Part shown: in pieces, positions 1-6,023 of the stretch
How positions within the stretch are numbered: position 1 is the stretch's first letter
How the letters are laid out: each line of letters begins with the position of its first letter
Source of the DNA: Billgrantia montanilacus
GTDB taxonomy: Bacteria > Pseudomonadota > Gammaproteobacteria > Pseudomonadales > Halomonadaceae
Direction: 5' to 3'
NCBI RefSeq assembly: GCF_003336675.1
Contig: NZ_QPII01000005.1
Span: 72,776-136,775, forward strand
DNA: 64,000 bases
Program-made: the position numbers and the translations under genes
The notes under the pieces: model-generated
Told to the model about the DNA's origin: nothing
Seen by the model: the letters and a program-made list of their open reading frames with translations, nothing else
The model's database searches: none

Positions 1-1110
1 GCCATTATCACGGTAATTTTTCTTAGTCGTCAAATTTGGCTTTACTTATTAAAGGACGTTATATCAGAAAAAATCACTGAGATACAGGCTACTAAAAAAC
101 GTGTAAGAAGCTTGGCTTCATCAAGCTTAATTGATTTTAAAGATGAGATTGATAAGAGCGGGTTGGAGCTAGTTCAGCAGGCTGACTTGGATGCTGTAAA
201 ATCCAGTTTTTCAGAGATATATGATGTATCGCTACATTCTTCCAAGCCGCTTGCAACAGTAGCATTTCTTGCTAGGTTTACTTTTTCCAATATTCATTTT
301 GAAGATATAGAAACGTTTGATAATATGACGGAAGAAGGTGGTAGCTGGTCATTAGGATTGTTGCGAAGGGATTACTACAAAAAAGCCGCTTCTGCTTTGG
401 CTTTGATAGAATCAAAGGCAATCCGCTCGATTGAAATGCCTAAAGGCATATCTGTATCAAACTCCATTTATCTTCCCTCTAGATTTCAAAAATTTTTTTC
501 TGGTGAAGGGGTTAAGTATATCAAGGGGATGGAGCAAGGGGCTGAAATACGCACAGCGGACGTGAATATTGCAGAGTTTTTCTTCCATGTTGTTGGATAT
601 TCTTCATCTGAGATTGAAACTATTTTTTCGTGCAGATTTTTCCAGATCATGAGAGAGAATTGGCTGTTCATACCTTACCTGGTTGAAAATCAAGTCTACT
701 GCCCTTTAGAGTTTGAGTTTCCCAGTTCGAGTAATGTTTCTAGAAAAGTACATTTGGTCGCGTTGGGTTTCCACAGAGCCCTTATTGGAGAGGGGTGTTA
801 TATAAAAATTGTTTTCTGTAATTTGAGTTTAAACATGAGGTTCTTTCAAGGCATCAATGAAGAGGTTGTAAAAGGCCGGCTGGAAGAGGTTCTTGGCTCT
901 AAGCCAAATAAGGTTGCATTTCATAATCGGCTTGAGGCTTTTGAAGTTGAGTACGATGCTTCTGTGCTGACGAATTTGTATTATCAAAATAGGTATAAAA
1001 TGGTGAGCAGCTATCTTGTAAGTGATAATAATCTCTCTTTTGCTAAGCGTTTGAAGGTTTTTTCAGGGTTGTTGGTTAGGAAAAAGGCGAAAGACAAAGA
1101 CTTGCCTTGA
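1..1110 (+). CDS. AT-rich hypothetical protein, 5' end outside window
   Basis: The reading frame is open from base 1 to the TGA at 1108-1110, so the gene begins upstream of the window and is partial here. The first visible residues are hydrophobic (about 20 residues around IFLSRQIWLYLLKD), which suggests a membrane segment ahead of a soluble domain of about 330 residues. A TTG at 112 could be called as a start but has no ribosome-binding site. I recognise no family. The DNA is clearly more AT-rich than the genes after it, which suggests horizontal acquisition. It could be prophage cargo or part of an adjacent island; the sequence does not decide. Confidence 0.6.
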   Translation, partial: AIITVIFLSRQIWLYLLKDVISEKITEIQATKKRVRSLASSSLIDFKDEIDKSGLELVQQADLDAVKSSFSEIYDVSLHSSKPLATVAFLARFTFSNIHFEDIETFDNMTEEGGSWSLGLLRRDYYKKAASALALIESKAIRSIEMPKGISVSNSIYLPSRFQKFFSGEGVKYIKGMEQGAEIRTADVNIAEFFFHVVGYSSSEIETIFSCRFFQIMRENWLFIPYLVENQVYCPLEFEFPSSSNVSRKVHLVALGFHRALIGEGCYIKIVFCNLSLNMRFFQGINEEVVKGRLEEVLGSKPNKVAFHNRLEAFEVEYDASVLTNLYYQNRYKMVSSYLVSDNNLSFAKRLKVFSGLLVRKKAKDKDLP

Positions 1111-1169
1111 TTAGTTAGACTGATAGTTTGCTTCTTGGATGATTAGTAATCCTTAATTGAGTTCATGTT

Positions 1170-1826
1170 ATGTGCGGCCGCTTCGCTTCTTTCAACGCCT
1201 ACCCCAAGCTAGCCCGGCGGGTAGGCGTTGTAGTGGCCGAGGAAGGGCCACCCCCTCGCTACAACATCCCGCCGGGCACTTGGATCACCGGGTTTCGGCA
1301 GGTCGCTCATGATGCGCCACCCGAGCAGCTCGAGCTGTGGTGGGGCTACCGGCCGAAGTGGGCCAAGGGCAAAGCCGCACAGCCGATCAATGCCCGGGCC
1401 GAGACGGTGGCCACCAGCGGCTATTTCAAGCACGCCTTCGCGCGACAGCGCTGCCTTATTCCTGCCGATGGCTGGTTCGAGTGGTTGGCCACCGATACCG
1501 GCAAGCAACCGCACTATATTACCCGCACCGACCGCGAGCCGATGGCTTTCGCAGGGATCTACGCCGAGCGCGAGGATGGCAGCCTGGGCTGCGCGATACT
1601 GACCGAGCCGGCCCGCGGCAGCGCTGTCGAGGTTCATGACCGCATGCCGCTGATCCTGGACGACGCCAGCCTTGAGCCGTGGCTCGATCCTGACCTTACG
1701 GACCGCGAGACGATCCGCCAGGTAGTGAGTCACCTGGACGCGGGGCTGATTGAGCATTGGCCGGTGGGCCGCGCGGTGAACCGGCCTGGGAATGAGGATG
1801 ATGCAGGGTTGATCAATTCAGCATAG
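1170..1826 (+). CDS. yedK: SRAP-family (YedK/HMCES-type) SOS-response-associated protein
   Basis: The 218-residue protein begins MCGRF, so Cys2 becomes the N-terminal nucleophile once Met is removed. The other SRAP active-site positions are visible: Asn74 in PINARAET, Glu104 in the CLIPADGWFEW block, and His156 in VHDRMPL. Family members crosslink to abasic sites in single-stranded DNA and protect them; the length matches bacterial YedK. It sits near a umuD-like gene with a LexA-type box, so a DNA-damage theme is plausible, although I see no convincing LexA box directly upstream of this gene. SRAP genes occur in both hosts and phages, so ownership by the prophage is uncertain. Confidence 0.93.
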   Translation: MCGRFASFNAYPKLARRVGVVVAEEGPPPRYNIPPGTWITGFRQVAHDAPPEQLELWWGYRPKWAKGKAAQPINARAETVATSGYFKHAFARQRCLIPADGWFEWLATDTGKQPHYITRTDREPMAFAGIYAEREDGSLGCAILTEPARGSAVEVHDRMPLILDDASLEPWLDPDLTDRETIRQVVSHLDAGLIEHWPVGRAVNRPGNEDDAGLINSA

Positions 1827-1906
1827 CATCCAGCTTAATGTTTATTCGCCATCGCCGATATAGATCAAGCATTCACACGGAATGCTTACTGACCAAGGAG
1901 AAAGCA

Positions 1907-2032
1907 ATGAAATTTCTGGAGTCTTTTCAATTTGTTAACAAAAAATTCTCGTTCGCATGTGAGAATTGCGGGGATAACTGTGGCGGCTTTTGTGACGATT
2001 GTGGGCTGACCAAATGCCGGTGTATGTGCTGA
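1907..2032 (+). CDS. Cysteine-rich 41-residue microprotein
   Basis: A 41-residue ORF starts at an ATG preceded by a good ribosome-binding site (AAGGAG, 1895-1900). The C-terminal half holds seven cysteines in a CxxC-rich arrangement (CENCGDNC, then CDDC, then CRCMC), which could bind a metal. It is followed at once by a terminator-like hairpin. A longer reading frame starts at 1838 but lacks a ribosome site. It is not Ogr, which is about 72 residues with a different cysteine spacing. I do not recognise the family; a metal-binding or DNA-binding role would be a guess. Confidence 0.55.
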   Translation: MKFLESFQFVNKKFSFACENCGDNCGGFCDDCGLTKCRCMC

Positions 2033-2056
2033 GAGAGCTCGGCTCCTAACGGTGTT

Positions 2057-2080
2057 GCCTCGGCTTGTGGCCGAGGCTCC
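2057..2080 (+). terminator. Hairpin after the microprotein gene
   Basis: A perfect 8-bp stem (GCCTCGGC, 2057-2064, and GCCGAGGC, 2070-2077) with a 5-nt loop lies 25 bases after the microprotein stop. The downstream pyrimidine tract is weak, so termination may be partial. Confidence 0.5.
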
Positions 2081-2123
2081 CATACTCTTTCCCGATGATA
2101 ACAATCGTTCCTCTCTGTGATCC

Positions 2124-2564
2124 CTATACAGTGAATTCATGTATCACTGAGCGCACCACGCCCCACACCTGGCACTCGAGATCATTCAGCGGAATCGGCA
2201 CGTAGCGTGGGTTGCCCGAACAGAGAAATGGTTGCCCTTCACGCATCTCGTAGCGCTTCACGGTGATCTCGCCTTCCACCATGGCCACCAGAATGTGGCC
2301 GGGACGAGGATCGATTGAGCGATCCACCAGCAGCAGGTCGCCTTCATGGATGCCAAGGCGATCCATGCTGTCGCCTGTCACCGTCATAAAGAACGTGGCC
2401 GATGGTTTCTTGACCAAGCGCTCGTTGAGGTCGAGCGTGCGGCCTTCGTAATCCTGAGCAGGTGAAGGGAAGCCGGAAATGCCTGCACGCCCCAGGGCCA
2501 GAGGGTACGGTAGCTCAAGGGATGGTGGGGCTGGGTGTGCAGCAATGATCGCGTCATGTGGCAT
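2124..2564 (-). CDS. umuD: UmuD-like S24 peptidase, orphan (no umuC)
   Basis: A 146-residue homologue of UmuD, the self-cleaving subunit that activates DNA polymerase V after DNA damage. The GFPSPAQDY block marks the cleavage region, and the scissile bond would be Ser30-Gly31 where E. coli has Cys24-Gly25. The catalytic pair is intact: Ser66 in GDSM and Lys103 in TVKRY, each offset by six from E. coli Ser60 and Lys97. A GAGGAG ribosome site precedes the ATG. A LexA-like box lies about 22 bases upstream. No umuC follows, so it either works with a polymerase encoded elsewhere or has another role. Orphan umuD genes are known on phages and plasmids. Confidence 0.9.
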   Translation of the reverse strand: MPHDAIIAAHPAPPSLELPYPLALGRAGISGFPSPAQDYEGRTLDLNERLVKKPSATFFMTVTGDSMDRLGIHEGDLLLVDRSIDPRPGHILVAMVEGEITVKRYEMREGQPFLCSGNPRYVPIPLNDLECQVWGVVRSVIHEFTV

Positions 2565-2585
2565 GGCTGGGTCTCCTCTCGAAAG

Positions 2586-2601
2586 CTGGTTCTTTATACA
2601 G
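2586..2601. promoter_or_regulatory. LexA-like SOS box between umuD and the divergent S24-like gene
   Basis: The element CTGGTTCTTTATACAG has the CTG-N10-CAG core of gammaproteobacterial SOS boxes and differs from CTGT-N8-ACAG by one base (CCAG on the umuD strand). It lies 22 bases from the umuD start and about 85 bases from the divergent gene at 2687, so it could control one or both. Confidence 0.7.
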
Positions 2602-2686
2602 TATTCTCGGCTCAGATGGCCACAGGCAAACGCTAATGGAGCTCAGGCCGCTCAACTAAAAGAACGAGTCGATATGAGGCAGGGGC

Positions 2687-3037
2687 ATGCGCGTGAATTA
2701 TCTGGGCCCGCTGATTGCGGGTATGCATCCAGCGATGGAGGGGCTCAACCTCAAGCAGTTCAGGGCAAGCTGCTACCTAGTGGAGGTGAGCGACGAGGCG
2801 GGCGTGAATGGCCCGATCATGGAAGGCGACTTGCTGGTCGTGGACGAGGCCCGGAAGGTGGGCCATGCCGATCTGGTGGTGGCTGAGCTGGAAGGCGAAC
2901 AGCGGCTTTTCCGAACACACCGGATCGGTGGCGCCTATCGGTTACTACCCACCGCGGGTCCGCGGCAATCAGTCATCGCTCGGGTGTCGGATTTGCGCGG
3001 TGTCGTGGTCAGCCAGACGCGTCGGTATGGGGTTTGA
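2687..3037 (+). CDS. S24/LexA-fold protein lacking catalytic residues
   Basis: A 116-residue protein with the core strand pattern of LexA/UmuD C-terminal domains: MEGDLLVVDEARKVGHADLVVAELEGE resembles the EGDLLVVD...GDIVVA block of the family in outline. The catalytic serine motif (GDSM or GMSM) is absent; the equivalent stretch reads VSDEAG. The lysine expected in TVKR is replaced (QRLFR). It is therefore probably a non-cleaving structural paralogue. It diverges from umuD across the SOS box, so it may pair with UmuD or interfere with it, which is inference. The start was chosen for the purine-rich GAGGCAGGGG just upstream. Confidence 0.65.
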   Translation: MRVNYLGPLIAGMHPAMEGLNLKQFRASCYLVEVSDEAGVNGPIMEGDLLVVDEARKVGHADLVVAELEGEQRLFRTHRIGGAYRLLPTAGPRQSVIARVSDLRGVVVSQTRRYGV

Positions 3038-3044
3038 GTAGTCA

Positions 3045-3207
3045 ATTTCTTACAGGGGTTGCAGAGATCTTCCATACCCGTGATGCCGGCTATCAGATAA
3101 GGTGAATTCGATGCTTCGCTACCGACCGGATTGCCCCCGGTCGCCAGGGATGAAGAGAGGCGTCATATCAAAGCCCCCGCTGATGGATTAGCGGGGGCTT
3201 TTTCATG
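3045..3207. repeat. Direct repeat copy 1 flanking the cargo cassette (includes a terminator)
   Basis: This ~163-bp segment recurs at 4424-4587. The right half, from CGCCAGGGATGAAG to the terminator tail and following TCATG, is identical between copies. The left half has scattered differences. A small hairpin (CGACCGG/CCGGTCG) is kept in both copies although its loop differs. The copies enclose two AT-rich genes, and the second runs into the end of phage gene D. Confidence 0.9.
3170..3203. terminator. Strong intrinsic terminator (repeat copy 1)
   Basis: A perfect 12-bp stem (AAAGCCCCCGCT and AGCGGGGGCTTT) with an 8-nt loop ends in TTTTT on the plus strand. The A-run on the left arm gives a shorter U-tract on the minus strand, so it may work in both directions. 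It would stop transcription from the S24-like gene. Confidence 0.85.
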
Positions 3208-3386
3208 GCTGGGTGGTGGAGCCGTGGCAGTCCCGGTAATGCAGTCAATGACTTACATGGGGTGAGTGCAATGATTGCCAGTAGCGGCATGATGGCGAGA
3301 AATTTCAGATATGACTTTTAAATTTATGGCTACACTATGATTAGTGAAAATACATGCTGCGGCTTATGATAAAAACGGACAAAAGT

Positions 3387-3743
3387 ATGAGATATCCAAT
3401 CTTGTTATTTTCGATTTCCATATTTTGTAATTCTTTAGCTATGGCTGAAGAAGAAAATGTTCAAGCCTCTGAAGGAGGGGCTGATGAAAGTGAAGAGTTG
3501 AGTGCTGCAGCTGAAAGAATAATTGATTTGATGGAAGAGGAAAGTGCTAGATACGATCTTCCAATGTTGGAGCCAGCTCCAGTGGGTCTAATGGAACCAG
3601 CTCAAGTGAGTGATATGGAATCAGCATATCCATATTACTCAGAAGGTTTAGTTGATTACAACACTGCTACTGGTGATCCATGTGCTAATAAAGCTATTGC
3701 AGAACTGGATATATGTGAGGGTTGGGAGCCTGAACAAGAATAA
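3387..3743 (+). CDS. Small acidic secreted protein of unknown function
   Basis: The ATG at 3387 gives 118 residues with a clear signal peptide: MRYP, a hydrophobic stretch LLFSISIFCNSLAMA, and a likely cleavage after AMA before EEE. The mature part is strongly acidic and has two cysteines near the C-terminus (DPCANK and DICEGW) that could form a disulfide. An in-frame start at 3354 adds 11 residues but would hide the signal sequence. It is about 15 bases upstream of a membrane-protein gene and probably co-transcribed with it. Both lie between the two terminator repeats. I do not recognise the family. Confidence 0.6.
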   Translation: MRYPILLFSISIFCNSLAMAEEENVQASEGGADESEELSAAAERIIDLMEEESARYDLPMLEPAPVGLMEPAQVSDMESAYPYYSEGLVDYNTATGDPCANKAIAELDICEGWEPEQE

Positions 3744-3757
3744 CAGGAGGTAGAGAC

Positions 3758-4369
3758 ATGTGTTGGCTTGAGAAATATGTGTTGTCTAAGTCTGCAGAGT
3801 GGGTTGGTGCACTTTCCTTGTCAATAGGTTTGGTTATTGCAGTAGTTCAATACAGCAATTACAAAGATGAAGTGAGCGCAAATAGAAGTTTTGAGATAGT
3901 TAGTGAATTAAACTCTGAAAGATCTTGGGAGCATAGAGCTAACCTATCACCTATTCGAATTGATATGCAGTTATTGCTTATGGAATATTTAAGCTCTGAA
4001 GAAGTCGAAGAAAACGGGGCCGAAAAGGATGCTAATCAATTCTACCATTACATGGTGAATGATATCGCTTCCGCACCCAGTGTGTATATTTCAATTGATA
4101 ATGCTTTTTCTTTATACCATAAAGCTTCTGAATGTATTAAGGTCGGCCTATGTGATGATAAAGTGATTGGTTCTATGCTTAGGCCTTATGCGAATGCCTT
4201 TCTAAAAAGCTGGTACCCCTACGGATGTAGGGATGAAATTCGCTCAGCATGGACAAGTGTTTACCGCAGGTTCGCGGGCGGTGAGTATCGTTGCGATTAC
4301 CTCGTGGAGACAGGGGAAACTTCTGTATATCACCAATTTTTGAGGTTGAAAATGCTCGATGAGCAATAG
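3758..4369 (+). CDS. Single-pass membrane protein of unknown function
   Basis: A 203-residue protein begins after a strong ribosome site (AGGAGG, 3746-3751). One transmembrane segment is visible near the N-terminus (residues about 15-33, WVGALSLSIGLVIAVVQY), followed by a soluble domain probably in the cytoplasm. The soluble part has several cysteines (CIKVGLC, GCRDE, YRCDY). The DNA is AT-rich like the preceding secreted-protein gene and unlike the phage genes. The pair looks like a phage 'moron' cassette. A defence or envelope function is possible but not shown; I do not recognise a domain with confidence. Confidence 0.65.
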   Translation: MCWLEKYVLSKSAEWVGALSLSIGLVIAVVQYSNYKDEVSANRSFEIVSELNSERSWEHRANLSPIRIDMQLLLMEYLSSEEVEENGAEKDANQFYHYMVNDIASAPSVYISIDNAFSLYHKASECIKVGLCDDKVIGSMLRPYANAFLKSWYPYGCRDEIRSAWTSVYRRFAGGEYRCDYLVETGETSVYHQFLRLKMLDEQ

Positions 4370-4423
4370 TAAAGACAACTTGAGTTAACGCGATAAATTA
4401 TCATCCTTGTATTTAGGTATTGG

Positions 4424-4587
4424 ATTTCTTACAGGGATTCCAGATATCTTCCATACCGAAGTTAGCCGCGGTCAAATAAGGTGAATTTGATGCTTCGCTA
4501 CCCGACCGGATCGCCCCCGGTCGCCAGGGATGAAGAGAGGCGTCATATCAAAGCCCCCGCTGATGGATTAGCGGGGGCTTTTTCATG
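4424..4587. repeat. Direct repeat copy 2, abutting phage gene D
   Basis: Second copy of the ~163-bp element at 3045-3207. It ends over the last codons of the minus-strand tail gene D, whose stop (TCA on the plus strand, 4583-4585) overlaps the terminator tail. That makes this the probable original copy. Confidence 0.9.
4550..4583. terminator. Terminator at the end of the phage tail operon
   Basis: The same perfect 12-bp stem and 8-nt loop as at 3170-3203. It sits immediately downstream of gene D on the minus strand and downstream of the cargo cassette on the plus strand, so it can serve both convergent units. Confidence 0.85.
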
Positions 4588-5572
4588 CCTGCTCGCCACG
4601 TACCTCCATTTGCACGCTGCTGGTGTAGGCGGTGTCGGTGAGTTCGTGGGTGACTTCGGTGACGAGCCAGCGGGTGGCGTCGATTTCGGCTTTCCAGCCG
4701 CGCAGGGTGGCTGGGGTTTCGGGCATCAGGCTGGCGTTGCCTTCGGCGAGGGTGAGGCTGAATTGCGCTTGCCCACGCTGTATGCGCTGCCATTCCGAGC
4801 GGGCGGCGGCGAGGGCGTCTTGCTCGCTGGCGTAGGTGGGGCGCAGGCGCTTGGGGTTGTCGTCGCTGCCGGCGATGACTTCGCGCTGCTCGGCTTCGTC
4901 GGGGTCGTGCCATACGGCCACGGCGCCGGTGTAGCTGTTGCGGTCGGTGGCGATGTAGCGGTGCTGGTCGCCGTCTTTCCGGGTGAGGGTGATGGCGGGG
5001 ATCTCGACGCCGCTGGCGGTGATGGCCTGGCCGGCGGTGGTGAAGATCAGGCGGGCGGCCTTTACGGTGGCCACGGCATCGTATCGTTCGGCGAGGCGGG
5101 TCAGGAAGTTGAGGTCGCTTTCCTCGGTCTGGTCGATGTGCTCGAGCAGGGCGCCCTTGAAGGTGTCGCCGATGATGGGCTCCAGCTCATGGCGGCCGGC
5201 GATGGTGGCGACGATGTCTTCCAGGGTGAGGCCATCCCAGCTTTGGGTCCGCTTGCCGGGGAGGCCTTCGCGCATGTCGGCGCTACGCGCGCGGATGCTC
5301 ACTTGGTCGGGACTGCCGCTGTGCTCCACTTCATCGACGATGTAGCTGCCACGGTCGACGAGGCCTTCGTCGTGCCAGCCGATGGCCACCGCCAGGGTGG
5401 CGCCACGCGGGGGCAGCTCGAGGAGGGCGTCGTCGTCGGTGAGGGTGATATCGAGCTGGTCGGCTTCCATGCCGCGGCGGTCGGTCAGGCGCAGGCTGAT
5501 CAGCCTGGCGCGTAGCTCAGGGCTGATGGTCTTGCCCTGCAGGGTGATGCGGTAATCGGGCCGGCGGCTCAT
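4583..5572 (-). CDS. D: P2-like tail protein D
   Basis: A 329-residue homologue of P2 gpD (late control/tail protein), part of the tail-tip hub of contractile tails. It opens with RRPDYRITLQGKTISPELRARLISLRLTD and has the typical FLTRLAERYDAVATV segment at mid-length and a C-terminal TRWLVTEVTHEL stretch. It is shorter than P2 gpD (about 387 residues). Its ATG overlaps the end of U (ATGA), so the two are translationally coupled. It is the last gene of the FI-FII-E-T-U-D operon and runs into the terminator in repeat copy 2. Confidence 0.93.
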   Translation of the reverse strand: MSRRPDYRITLQGKTISPELRARLISLRLTDRRGMEADQLDITLTDDDALLELPPRGATLAVAIGWHDEGLVDRGSYIVDEVEHSGSPDQVSIRARSADMREGLPGKRTQSWDGLTLEDIVATIAGRHELEPIIGDTFKGALLEHIDQTEESDLNFLTRLAERYDAVATVKAARLIFTTAGQAITASGVEIPAITLTRKDGDQHRYIATDRNSYTGAVAVWHDPDEAEQREVIAGSDDNPKRLRPTYASEQDALAAARSEWQRIQRGQAQFSLTLAEGNASLMPETPATLRGWKAEIDATRWLVTEVTHELTDTAYTSSVQMEVRGEQA

Positions 5573-6012
5573 GCGAAGGCCCCGCGGACCAGGCGCATGG
5601 CGGTGGCGTCGAGCACGCCGAGGCGGTCGCGCCGGTCGTCGTCGATACGCTGCAGGGTGATGTCGAACTCGATCTGGCTGGCGGCGCCGTCGCGGAAAAA
5701 GCGGCTCTTGCGCTCGTTCAGGTTCTCGATCACGTAGATGCCGTAGTTGCGGCCGGTCCCCTCGATCAGCGGCCAGGCCTTTCCTTCGTTGGCCATGCGG
5801 CGCAGCTCGTCGAGGTTGCTTTGTCCGCCGGTGAATTCCGGCAGCAGGGTACCCGTCAGGGTGATGGTGTCCTCACCGGGGCCGAGGAACTGCCGGGAGG
5901 GGCGGGCCCCTACCCGGCTCTGGCTGGCGTGGCGCCAGTTGGTTTGGCGCTGCAGCTCCTGGTAGGCGGCGGTACCGAGGCCGAACACGAACAGTCCATA
6001 GGCCATCATCAT
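5569..6012 (-). CDS. U: P2-like tail protein U
   Basis: A 147-residue homologue of P2 gpU, which forms the tail terminator/connector. Diagnostic stretches are MMMAYGLFVFGL at the start, the SRVGARPSRQFLGPGEDTITLTG block and NEGKAWPLIEGTG. The start at 6012 is preferred over 6027 because a TGAGG ribosome site lies just upstream and it matches the P2 start. The gene lies between T and D, and its 3' end overlaps the D start by four bases. Confidence 0.93.
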   Translation of the reverse strand: MMMAYGLFVFGLGTAAYQELQRQTNWRHASQSRVGARPSRQFLGPGEDTITLTGTLLPEFTGGQSNLDELRRMANEGKAWPLIEGTGRNYGIYVIENLNERKSRFFRDGAASQIEFDITLQRIDDDRRDRLGVLDATAMRLVRGAFA

Positions 6013-6023
6013 GGGTGTGGTCC

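Noticed and set aside
4481..5515. Long plus-strand ORF over gene D
   Set aside because: It is the GC-rich shadow of D: glycine/valine-rich with no family features, while the minus-strand frame matches P2 gpD.
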